NCBI GenBank assembly: GCA_016748015.1
Contig: JAAOMT010000480.1
Span: 1,356-65,355 of the forward strand
Origin: Geosiphon pyriformis
Lineage: Eukaryota > Glomeromycota > Glomeromycetes > Archaeosporales > Geosiphonaceae
DNA: 64,000 nucleotides
Direction of reading: 5' to 3'
Below the pieces are notes generated by a model that saw nothing but the letters and a program-made list of their open reading frames with translations, was not told the origin of the DNA and searched no databases. This document shows, piece by piece, positions 1 to 10,013 of the stretch (position 1 is the stretch's first letter; the number at the start of each line of letters is the position of its first letter). The translations under genes were made by a program, and so were the position numbers.

Positions 1-365
1 ACAAAATTCTATTTCTTTACGTTTCTTTTTTTTTCTCTTTCTTTTCTTATCATAATCATTTGGGTAGCCTACAGACGAGATTCCTGTAGAAGAGTTGACT
101 TTCACAGCAAAGTAACTACACATTTTTAGTGAGCTTCCAGACGAGCAATTCCTGGGAAAGAGTTGACATTTACTACAACGTAACTACATAAAGTAACTGG
201 CACGGAATTGGCCATTTCACTTATAAGCCCAGTGGTTCAAATTATAGGAGATAATTTGAAGATAAATTCAGTTATCAAAGGTTCAACTACTTCCTCTAGT
301 CGTGAATAAACAGCAAAACAACATCAACAACCTTCAAGAAAAGAGACCAAAAACCTTCGGTAACA
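1..365 (+). repeat. Element X1, 5' LTR (3' part only, cut by window start)
   Basis: This stretch recurs almost unchanged at about 1723-2087 and in decayed form at about 28163-28527. All three share the landmarks 'gagttgactttcac', 'gagcaattcctgggaaagag' and a final 'ccaaaaacct...gtaaca'. Two direct copies flanking a single open frame are best read as the LTRs of a small element, X1. The right end is taken as the final 'taaca' at 361-365, which matches the TAACA ends of the other LTR families here. I see no convincing primer-binding site just downstream. The left end lies outside the window, so length and target duplication cannot be judged. Confidence 0.7.
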
Positions 366-410
366 CCATACACCAAAAATAATTTTCTTTTATTTTCCAA
401 ATCTCTTATA

Positions 411-1130
411 ATGACTATTCCTCAAAACATTCAACAATTATTCCAAGAACTAATGTTAGCTTTAAAAACAATACTCAAATTATCTATTACTGTTACTAAA
501 AACCACATTAATTATACCCAAACAGATGTAGTCACAAATGTAGCCCCAAATTCACAAAAATATCACCCATATAAGAAGAACACAAGAAGTTATTCTGAAA
601 TTCACCTGCCAGAACTTTTAAAGCTTGCTTTAAGAGAAAACTTAATGCTCATTCTTATTAGTATTCCACCAAATGCTACTATTTAACAAAAACTTCAACT
701 GTGTCTTAATGAAGAAAACTACGACTATACTCCAATATATAGATATTTCTACATTGGAAAAACACTTCATGAATAAAAATGGGAGCTTACAGCAGCAAAC
801 CTTACAAAAGAAGCTATTTGGAAACAATTCCATAATGAATTCAAGACAACAGCTGGATCTACAAACAGTCATTATAAACTAAGAGCTGCTCTTAGACTTT
901 ATGACCTATTCCACATCTGTGAAAACGTCCTACAAAACCCAATTTTACAATCTTTAAAGATTCAATACATTGGAAAGCTCACAGAACTGAAATTTCAACA
1001 ATTTTCAGACCAAATTTCTTTAATAATTTTGGATTATTATCTGGAAATTACAGACAGTACTTGGACTTCGATGGAGCTCAGTCTTGAGGAGGAGGTTATG
1101 TTACCAGATGAAATTAGAGATATTATTTAA
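411..1130 (+). pseudogene. Element X open frame (239 codons), unknown function, two in-frame stops
   Basis: Reading from the ATG at 411 gives one frame of 239 codons to the TAA at 1128-1130, broken only by TAA at 684-686 and TAA at 774-776. The same protein can be followed in decayed form at 26863-27568 in element X2, where it lies downstream of the integrase and just before the 3' LTR. In X1 it is the only coding sequence between the LTRs. I do not recognise the family. The predicted product is soluble, rich in Leu, Gln and Asn, with a conserved middle block (KKNTRSYSEIHLPELLKLAL) and a conserved C-terminal half (KIQYIGKLTELKFQQFSDQI). I see no zinc knuckle, protease or signal peptide. It could be a gag-like or accessory protein. 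Confidence 0.6.
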
Positions 1131-1139
1131 CATGAAATT

Positions 1140-2087
1140 ATTATTATAATTTCCATCATTAATTAACATATATTATCATTTCAAATTATCACTTATTACA
1201 TTAGCAAAATGTCCAAAATTATTATTTAATTAATAACCCAATTTGTATATGACACAAATGTAACCTAATTGCGATGATCAATCATGCAATACCCCAAACT
1301 ATATAACATTCAAAAAATTCGCCAAAATTTGTAGAAATTCACCAAAATAATTGATAGTTCACCAAAATATCTAATAGTTTGCAGAAATAACTTGTAGTTC
1401 GCCAAAATGTATCTTTAGTTCAGTGAAATTATAGAAAATAGCAAAGTTCAAGTTCATAAAATAGTGTTACAACAAGTTGTATAAAAGAAGAGCTTCTTTC
1501 TTTAAGAAAATGTATCTTACTTCAGATTTAAAAACAATTAGAATAATCCTCTACACCCAAAAGACAAATAAATATCAAATAATTCAAAAAGCCAAATTCT
1601 TAATTATTTCCCTTGAAATTAACCAATTCTTACTAACAGTTTGAAATTGATTAGCTACCAATTTCAGTAGACTGTTAAAACACTTCCAGGCCTGGATCCG
1701 AAATGACTTCCATAAATCATCAGTTTTACTTTTTCTTTTACATTTCTTTTATTCTCTTTTTTTTCTTATTATAAATCATTTGGATAGTCTACAGATGAGA
1801 ATTCCTGTAGAAGAGTTGACTTTCACAGCAAAGTAACTATATATTTTTTAGTGAGCTTCCAGACGAGCAATTCCTGGGAAAGAGTTGACGTTTACTGCAA
1901 AGTAACTATACAAAGTAACTGGCATGGAATTGGCCATTCCACTTATAAGCCCAGCAGTTCAAATTATAGAAGATAATTTGAAGATAAATTCAGTTACTGG
2001 AGGTTCAACCACATCCAAAAAACGTGAATCCACAGCAAACAGACATCAACAACAATTAAGAAAAGAGACCAAAAACCTCCAGTAACA
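1140..2087 (+). repeat. Element X1, 3' LTR
   Basis: The last 365 bases match 1-365, and the rest matches the X2 3' LTR at about 27600-28527. The right end is the 'taaca' at 2083-2087, followed at once by family 1 gag sequence of copy B. The left border is uncertain because I cannot see a clear TG start after the stop codon at 1128-1130. A TATA-like TATAAAAG lies at 1480-1487 and runs into the short palindrome 'aagaagagcttctt', a plausible promoter for the element. Confidence 0.65.
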
Positions 2088-2283
2088 CTGTATAGGTTTC
2101 AGCTAAATGCTCATTTAGGAACCAGTTTTAAAAGTCTTAGAATTGTCTGCTGAATTGTTTTTCAATAGGAAAGCAAATCAAACAGGAGGGCAAAGAATTG
2201 AGTTCAATAAAGTCTAAATCATTTTTGTTATATGCTTCAAAGTGTTTTTCTGATTGTTATGGCAGGTATAAATAATCACTCAT
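2088..2283 (-). pseudogene. Family 1 copy B: gag N-terminus, cut by X1
   Basis: The minus strand starts with ATG at 2283-2281 and matches the first about 65 codons of the family 1 gag, best seen at 16252 and 38395. It stops at 2088, where X1 begins, so X1 inserted inside this gag; the rest must lie left of the window. Upstream, at about 2312-2330, is a decayed form of the family primer-binding site, next to the LTR at 2336. Uninterrupted copies read 'ttgtatagatttcag' at this point, which fits the right flank of X1. Confidence 0.75.
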
Positions 2284-2335
2284 ACAATAGGAAACAAAGT
2301 GGATTTTGATAATCTTACAAAGAGCACTACTTTTA

Positions 2336-3002
2336 TGTTATGGGTTGGAGTAACAAGCTAATGAATAACAAGAGATAACAAGATTATAGGATGATAAAAA
2401 GAATCAAAGGGATTTTAATTTCAAAGAGCAAATTGAATAAATATGGATTTAATGTGCAAGATTAGTCTCATAAAATATTTCAGTCATTATACTTTTTAAG
2501 GATAACCAGAGAATCTGAAAGTAAAGAGATAGTCTGTACTGTCAACAAATAATCATACACTGGTATAATTTTATGTCTTATGTCAGCATTCTTAAATTTA
2601 ATATTAGGTATCAGATATACTCTTCAGTTATATTTTATTCAATAATCTTTAAATGCTGCAATTACATGTTTCAGGAAAAGAGTAGGCAAATAACCAACAA
2701 GTAATCTTTTATCCCAAGATGTTTGGATACTTAAAGATAAGGAAAAAAAATTTAGCAATAAGAGAATAATTGAGATAAAAGTTGTTATTTTAATTATTTG
2801 ATTTTTTTAATTTCTACATGTTTTTCTACAGCTAAGAGATTTATCACTTATATAGTTATTAAAAGTGGTTAATTATTAGGTCAACAACTAGGTCAATGAT
2901 TAGGTCAATGATTACTTTCTAAAAATAGAGTGGCTAATTTATATGACATCAGTGGCTAATATATGTAATAATTAATAAGAAGTATAAGTTTCAACCATAA
3001 CA
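2336..3002 (-). repeat. Family 1 copy B, 5' LTR (667 bp)
   Basis: Begins TGTTATGGGTTGGAGTAAC and ends CATAACA as read on the plus strand, so the element runs on the minus strand with gag to the left. It carries the LTR landmarks of the family: the TATATAAG-type promoter box, the 12-bp 'tgatTaggtcaa' tandem units near 2880-2915 and the 'gtggctaat' motif near the end. Its length matches the 631-703 bp of the other copies. Confidence 0.85.
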
Positions 3003-3376
3003 ACACATTTCAGGAAAAGAGTAAGAAATAACCAACAAGTAATTTTTAATCTCAAGATGTTCAGATACTCGAAGATAGAAAAAGAGAAATTAGCAATAAG
3101 AGAATAATTAAGATAAAACTTGTTATTTTATTTATTTGATTTCCTTAATTTTTATATGCTTTTCTACAGTTAAGAGATTTATCACTTATATAGCTATCAA
3201 AAGTGGTCAATAATCAAATCAATGACTAGGTCAATGATTAGATCAATGATCAAGTCAATAGTCAGATTATTAATCAGGTTAATAATTACTTTTTAAAAAT
3301 AGAGTGGCTAATTTATATGACATTAGTGGCTAATACATGTAATAATTAATAAGAAGTATAAGTTTCAATCATAACA
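3003..3376 (-). repeat. Second, partial family 1 LTR beside copy B
   Basis: From 'acacatttcagg' onward the sequence repeats about the last 340 bases of the LTR just to its left, and ends 'ttcaatcataaca' at 3376. It has more of the 12-bp 'gatcaatgatca' units than its neighbour, so it is not a simple recent duplication of it. The likeliest reading is that copy B inserted into an older family 1 LTR, whose other half is now left of B. An internal tandem duplication is the alternative. Confidence 0.75.
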
Positions 3377-3626
3377 ATGTGTTGTCTTTACTACTTGTGT
3401 TAACACTTTCAAATGGTCTGTTAACAGTTTTAAATCTGAATGTAGGTGTAGTAGATCTTGTAGTTTCTATTGTTGTTGAAATTTGTAAAATTGTGTTATT
3501 TTTTTTCTCTTTTTTTATAATGAAGGTTTTGTTTCTTTCTACTTGGTCTTTACAGTCAGTAGTTTCTACACTTGTACTTCTTTGTATGACTGGTGTCACT
3601 TTATTGTTGATGTTGTTATCAGACAT
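3377..3626 (-). pseudogene. Unidentified open frame, cut by LTR
   Basis: A minus-strand frame from ATG at 3626-3624 runs without a stop to the LTR border at 3377, giving about 83 codons rich in Ser, Thr, Asn and Lys. The composition is more protein-like than that of the opposite strand, which is just Leu and Val. I do not recognise it, and no second copy is visible in the window. It may be a piece of a transposon protein or chance. The LTR to its left ends it artificially. Confidence 0.25.
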
Positions 3627-3757
3627 TTTTAAGTCTGTTGTAATAATAATAAATTATTATGATTAAATATTTCTTTGCAAAAACTTATTTTCCAAATTTG
3701 AGGCATAGTAAATTGTGTAGTAGCAGTTAAAGAGAAAAAATCAGTTTTTTTGTTAGC
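3627..3757. other. Unassigned spacer
   Basis: AT-rich sequence between the unidentified frame and the inverted family 1 segment. I see no repeat copy, coding signal or RNA gene in it. Confidence 0.4.
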
Positions 3758-4150
3758 TGAACCAATTAGTTTAATATCCAGAAAAGAAATAAAAGAAGTA
3801 CAGAAGTTTTTTTCCTTGTATAAATCCAAGATTTTTCATTCAGTTTATCTCTTTCTTGATAAACTTATCATTGTGTCAATTAAATTGATAAGGTTTTAGA
3901 TAGATAGAGCAAGTTTCTTTAATGATGATGGTGTGTTGTATCATATGAGTTTGTCCAGAGATATTATTTTCTTTTGAGATAATTGGGCTATTTCTAGCCA
4001 ACAAATTTTCAATGTCTACTTTTTTTTCTTCAGAAAAAAGTTTTCTTTGTTCTATTACAAGTGATTAGATCTTAAGTAGTTTATTCTCAAAGAACTTCTG
4101 TTCTTCTTTTATTTTTTTTCTGGGTATCAAACTAATTGGTTCTCAATTTT
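3758..4150. repeat. Inverted repeat of a family 1 pol segment (arms about 55-60 bp)
   Basis: Bases 3758-3812 read forward as the family 1 segment EPISLISRKEIKEVQKFF, and 4085-4145 carry the same segment on the minus strand within fragment I. The arms match closely, with a spacer of about 270 bp of minus-strand pol. So an inverted junction lies near 3812, where plus-strand pol sequence switches to minus-strand RT sequence ('tgtataaatccaag'). Confidence 0.6.
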
Positions 4151-6572
4151 TGTAATAGATCAGACAGAATTTGCATTCATTACTAAAAGAATACAAAGGT
4201 TTATTGCACCAGCACCAGGCACAAGAATTATTTTACCAATATCTGTATTTGGTTTTCTTGCCAGGCTTTTTGTTAAAAATTTTTCTGAGGATATCATAGT
4301 AGGACCAGCAGATTATTTTGTTATTTACAATAATTCTTTCTTTGTTAGCTTTAATATTGTCTAATGACTTGTCATTGCTGATAAAAGTGGTATAAATAAG
4401 TTCAACAGTTTTTTCTTGTTTTTTTTCTTCATCACTCTTTTTATTACTCTTTTCATTATCTAATTTATCTAATTGTTTTTTTTTTGGTTCTGCTTGGATA
4501 CTGAGGGAGTTGTCTAATGACAACACTTAATCACAATGGGCTTCTTATCACATCTGATGGTCAGTTCACATAGCTTATAGTTAAATAAAACTTTGGCTTT
4601 CTTTAACTACTCATTATCAACAATTATGGTATATGTTTTGGCTTTAAATACTTCCATGTCAGTTTTAATGCTGATGCCATTGATGCAAACAGAAATAGCT
4701 TTGGCAATACCAAGCTCTTTCTTTTTGTTATCATGCACATTGGTCATAGATTTGATTAAGAGTTTATCAATCTTTTTACTAATGGCTTTTAGCAATAACA
4801 CTCATGAAAAATTCACTGTTTAGGATCAGATCAATAAAGTAACCAGCCATTTGGGCTTTGCAAATCAGAGGGATAACATTGTTGTTGTCAGTAAGTTTAG
4901 CTTGTTAAAGACGTTTATTGGTTTTTGGTGTCTTTTTCTTTGGGATTAAAGATTTACAAAGATTTTTTCTAAACTGTAGATGAGTCATTAACTGGCCAAA
5001 GATAATGTGAGCTGAAGTTTTCATGAGATCTTTAATAACAGAATAGAAACCAGATTTTTGTACAATTTTGGAAGTTCCAGCTTTGAAGAATTCTTAAAAA
5101 CCTTAGTCTTTAGTGGCTTATTGTTATCAACAGTTAATGTTAAAACTTTATTGAATTCTAGGGCAAAATCAATCTTGGCTTTTTTTTTTTTCTTGTTAAG
5201 TTTGAGAAGTTAATTGCTAATTCATTTATATCATCATTATTATTAGTTAAGTTAAAAGCATAAAAAGAGTTTTCTTCTGATTGGCTTGCACTTTCACTCT
5301 TTGAAGGTGTACCTACCAGTTTAAAGGCTGATAAAAAATAGCTTCAACTAAGAGATCCTCTCCAAAAAAATTGATATTGGCATGATTGGATCTTTGATTG
5401 GAGATATTGTTGTTGTTGAGTTTGTTGTTCTGATTATTATTATTTCTAAGAACTGGAGAAGGCAAAAAGAGATTGTTGTAATCTCTTGAAAAGTGTTTAA
5501 TTAATCTACAACAGTAGTATACAGATGAACTGTGATTTTGCTGTCTTTGATAAGGAGGCTGCTAGGAATGATTAAAACATAATTCAAATTTGGGTCTTTG
5601 GAATTGCTGATTGTCTCTGACTGCTTGTGCCAAAGGTTTTAATAGGTGGACAAGATTAGCTATAAGTCTGTTTATTAATGGTTTATTGAAGTCTTGAGTA
5701 TAAGCAGCAAAAGAAATAGTAGTCATTTGTGGAGCAAGAGTTATAACAAAAGTAGGAGTAAAAACTGGAAGTGTGAATTCCAAATGCATTTATTGATTGT
5801 TTTCAATTCTTTGGGCGAGTTTAATGGCCATATCTATTGTAAAATTATTTTTCAGGGCCAAAAGAGACCAAAGAGCATAAGATAAGTCAGTTCTCAATCT
5901 TTTTGTAAAGAAGTAAATCTTTTGCTCTTCTGTCTAATTTTTTCTAGAATCTACTCATTTAATTAACTTTCTTATTGCTTTGGCATATTTGGTTACAATT
6001 TCACTGAAACCTTGAGTTCTTTTTTCCAATTTCATATACTATTTTGAGATTAAGATGGGAGTTCTGAATTTGTTTTCAAACCAAGTAATAAAAGAAGTGT
6101 TGTTTTTTCTAATATTTACTGGTGCCCATCTTATGATTCTTTGCTGAGCATTGGCATTGGTTTTTTGTAAAAACCAGGTAGCAGAAGAGCCTTGGAGATA
6201 GCCACCAATAATTTGGAACTTGTATTTTTCATCATACTAATTTGCAGTAACTGCTTTTTTAAAATTGTCCAATCATTCTATTAGATCTTGGGTATTACCT
6301 TTAAATAGTGGTAATAAGATGTTATTTTTTCGTCCTAAAGCAGTTTGTATGTCTTAAATAATAGCCAAAATGTTTTGTTGTATGGAATTATTGGTTATTG
6401 GTTTAGAAATAGCTGTTTGTGTAGAATGTTTTGATTTGCTTAAGAAGAGATCAAAAACAAGAGCAGTTTGATAACTTTCTTCTTCTGTTTTAAAGAAGGT
6501 TTTAGCTAACTAGTGGACAGCAATCCAAATGTAAATTTGGTAATTTAGATATTCGAAATCAGGAGGCTGTGT
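3813..6572 (-). pseudogene. Family 1 fragment I: gag, protease, spacer and RT N-terminus, no LTRs
   Basis: On the minus strand this reads from within gag (6572) through the gag C-terminus (5789-5562), the protease region (4860-4607), the Cys-containing spacer (4526-4233) and the start of RT (about 3950-3813). The protease motif that reads DSG in copy A reads NSE here (about 4825-4833). Stops and frameshifts interrupt every domain. The zinc knuckle region near 5490-5530 has lost cysteines. No LTR is found at either end: the left border is the inverted junction near 3812 and the right border is an abrupt switch to LINE-like sequence at about 6573. It is therefore a rearranged internal piece, not a whole insertion. 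Confidence 0.85.
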
Positions 6573-8653
6573 TCTGTTATCAAAAACTCTTTTTTTCCTA
6601 ATTTTTATGATCATAACTAGAGCTAAGAGTAAAAAAGTTGTAAACATTACTTTTCTTATAGTGACTAATAAAGTTTCAACATAAGAGAGTTTCTCTGTTA
6701 TTAAAGCAACTAGACAAAATGTTTTGGCTATATTTCCTTTAAAAAATATTAGTGAAAAGCTGTCTTTAGCAGTTTCTGGTTCATTTTCTTTACTTTTAAC
6801 TGGTAATTCTTCTCCAGTCAAAGTTTTTTCCAAAAAACACTCAGATTAGTTTAAGAGCCCAAAGATTTTTAATAATAGACCAGTTAACAAGTTGGTCTTT
6901 TCTGCTCTTATCACTTCTATAACTATTATTATTAGTTTTCACAAATGGTCATAAAAGCCAAAAATTCTAAAAAACAGCAGCTGGCACTTGCAACTGCTAT
7001 GGTTACACCAAACTCTTTTGTGGTTCCAGATGAGATCTTGGATAAGATCTTTACAGCAGCCAGTTTTTTTCTTGATATGAATGGCAACAACAGTGACACA
7101 TCTCTTAAAATAGGCCAAGATTAACCACTGACTGTGTTGTTTGATGTAATACTCTTTAGCAGATTATTACCAATTCCAAAAGCAAAACAGTCTATCATTT
7201 CAGATGATTTTAAAGATTGGATTAATCAGATGAAAATGAAATTAACTACTCTTTCTCCAGTTTCTGGTACTGCTAATGGTAGTGCTTGAAAGAATATGAA
7301 TAATCATCAAAGGTTTTCAAGAAAATCTAAATGGTACTATTAAAGTAGTTATTGGTGATGAAGTTTTTCTAACCACTCTTAAGATTGCATGGTCTTCTGG
7401 TGTGATCTCTATTTTTTCTCTTTCTTTGTTAGTTGTATTTCATAATGTATCTTTAAGTACTTTTTCTAATGACATCAAAATCTTTTTTGGCATTTTTGGT
7501 GTTGTTACTTTAGTTAAGTTAAAGCCTGCTGGCTTGTGGCAATATGCTGTGGTTTAATTTAAAGACTCTTTTTTTGCTGCTGCTGTTCTTACTCACTGGT
7601 TAGTGCTGGTTAGAAAAAACTGTGTTAGAATTTTACTTTTAGTCAACCAAAAAAAGATTATTATCTCAAGAGATGTTTTTAAAGCTAAGTTGGTCAATTT
7701 TTTTTTGGCTGTATTGTCTTTAAGATTAGTGATTTGGTCTTTTAAGTTGGTGGTCATATTTGTTTTATTTTCTGTTTTCCTAAGTCATACTAACATGAAC
7801 ATTTTGCTGTAATTACTTTTGATTTTTTAGAATTTTTGAACATTGCTGTATCAAAAACTGGTACTTTATGTGGCTGCTACATCTGGTGAAAAACTTCTAA
7901 ATATTGCTACTGCTACAGATATCAAGATTTAGATTATTTGGCTGTGGATTACAAGGTGTTACCACCTTTTTTTTTCAAATTTCCTTCTAATTCTGCTGGT
8001 GGTTTCAAAGTTTTCAAGTCATCTCTTGTTGGAATTAAATCTTATGCCAAAGCTGCTGTTTTTGTGGTTTCTTCTGTTGCTGCTGTTGTTAATGTAAATT
8101 TGGCTTTTGGTGCCATTTCTAAAGCCTTAATACTTCTGTTGTCTGTTGTCTTTTCTGGTTCAAATACTATTGTTAATGCTAAGTTGGCTTCTCTGAAAAC
8201 ACATCTTAATGAACTGTCTTTATTGATAAAATCTATAGTTGAGCCTGTGGGCTCTCTAGTAGTACTGGTTATTAAATTACTGTTTATTCTGTCTGTGGCT
8301 TCTTTGCTGCAAAAAAAAATAGTGGACTTTAAGAAGAGAAGTAAGAAAGTTTGCTTTATTGATGTATCTAAAGATAAAAATATAAATAATAATAATAACA
8401 ATAATGATGATTTTAAAGATTTTCAGTCTATAATAACATATTTGATGCAATAATAGAATTATGAAAGGGTCAATCTTCTAGTATCAAATCTAATCCTGAT
8501 CAGACTACTAAGTGAATAAATAGTCTTATTAAGAATAGTCATAAGCTTGTTTGCATTATGAGTAAGATATATAAATTAGACCTGTTTAATACATTAAGTA
8601 GTATAAGTAATACTAGTATATAATTAGAGCTTTCTACTTGTGGTTAGCCATAT
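6573..8653 (+). pseudogene. LINE-like element H, ORF1 (nucleic-acid-binding protein), decayed
   Basis: The plus strand has a run of related frames with few stops. The N-terminal part (6573-6940) reads a Ser/Lys-rich leader; an ATG at 6945 opens the next block; 7603-7812 and 7938-8453 carry the best preserved parts. The block near 7600-7700 (VRILLLVNQKK...SRDVFKAKLVNF) and the Leu/Val/Ser-rich stretch near 8040-8330 fit ORF1 proteins of LINE-like elements of mycorrhizal fungi, as I remember them. In such proteins a CCHC knuckle precedes the 'LAVDYKVLPP' block near 7935; here the Cys residues are Tyr. ORF1 proteins bind the element RNA. The frame ends where the family 1 LTR at 8654 begins. The minus-strand frames here look like shadows. 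Confidence 0.6.
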
Positions 8654-9331
8654 TGTTATAATTAAAACCCATACTTTTTATTAATTATTACATGTATTAG
8701 CCACTGATGTCATATAATTAGCCACCCTATTTTTAAATAGTAATTATTGATCTAATCAATAAGCTGACTATTGACCTAATCATTAACCTGATTATTGACC
8801 ATTTTTAATAGCTATATAAGCAATGAGTTTCTTAGCTGTAGAAAGACATGATCAAAGTAATGAAATAAAACCTACTATTAATTACTTTCTCTTATATTGC
8901 TTATTCTTTTTTCTCTACTTTCAAGTATTTGAACATCTTAGAATAAAAGATTACTTGTTGACATTCACATATCTTATCTTTTTTTTTTCTTGATTTGTAT
9001 TATTAGAATTAGTCTGAGAAGTGATTGCTTGCTTCTGTGATTCATTGAATAAAAAAACAATTGAAAAACACAATAATATCTATTATTGATTCTAAAAATC
9101 ACTAAGTTGAGACATAGAATAATAGCAGTAGTATTATTTTGTTAACAATCATGAACTATTTTTCTATCTTCAGATTTCCAGAAAAAATTTGCAACTGTGA
9201 TTTTTATAAGACTGATCATGTACATTGAATCCTTATTTATTTAATTCGCTTTCTTATTGTAATTTTCTCTTTGATTATTTCCATCACTCTACAATCCTGT
9301 TTTTCCTTGCTTGTTACTCCAATCTGTAACA
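8654..9331 (+). repeat. Family 1 copy N, 5' LTR (678 bp)
   Basis: Begins TGTTATAATTAAAACCC and ends CAATCTGTAACA. A decayed primer-binding site (TAGTACTTTCTGTAAGATT) follows at about 9338. The four bases before it are ATAT (8650-8653). The 12-bp 'tgacctaatcat' units lie at about 8745-8800 and a TATATAAG box at about 8811-8820. Confidence 0.85.
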
Positions 9332-9383
9332 TAAAAGTAGTACTTTCTGTAAGATTGTCAAAATTTACTTTGTTTTCTATTGT

Positions 9384-10013
9384 ATGGGTGATTATTTATA
9401 TCTGCCATAACAATCAGAAGAACACTTTGAAGCACACAACAAAAATGATCTAGACTTTATTGAACTTAATCTTTTGCCCTCCTGTTTGATTTGCTTCTCT
9501 ATTGAAAAACAATCCAGTAGACAATTCTAAGACTTTTAGAACTGGTGCTTGAATGAGTATTCAGCTAAAACTTATACAGCTTATACAACTTATTACTTTA
9601 ACCAAGCTTATTTTGAAGACAACTTTGAAAAAAGAAACAACAGTATCAATCAGCTTTTATATTCCACAACTTTTGAACAACAGATCTCTGATTCTAAATA
9701 CCTAAATTACCAAATTCACATTTGAATTGCTGCCCATTAGTTAGTTAAAACACTTTTTAAAACAGAAGAAGAAAGCTATCAAACTGCTCTTGTTTTTAAT
9801 CTCTTTTTAAGTGAATCAAAACATTTTACACAAACAGCTACTTCTAAACCAATGGCTAATAATCCTATACAACAAAACATTCTGGCCACCCTTCAAGACA
9901 TACAAACTGCTTTAGGGTGAAGAAACAATATCCCATTACTTTTATTCAAAGGTGATACACAAAACCCAATTGAATGGTTAGATGATTTTGAAAGAGCAGT
10001 CATTGACAATCAA
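9384..10013 (+). pseudogene. Family 1 copy N: gag N-terminal part
   Basis: Starts with ATG at 9384 and follows the family gag for about 210 codons with several in-frame stops. At 10013 plus-strand gag ('attgacaatcaa') changes to minus-strand spacer sequence ('gatggtataagcaag') of copy M. Copy K, the 3' half of a plus-strand family 1 element starting at 17992, is probably its other half (see findings). Confidence 0.8.

Noticed and set aside
6510-6833. Minus frame of 107 codons with a plausible membrane segment
   Set aside because: It spans the border between family 1 gag (left) and LINE-like sequence (right); the plus strand of 6573-6833 matches ORF1-type protein, so this is a chance fusion.
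7938-8401. Long frames on both strands at 7938-8453 and 8042-8401
   Set aside because: The plus frame fits a LINE-like ORF1; the minus frame is its shadow in low-complexity Leu/Ser/Thr-rich sequence.
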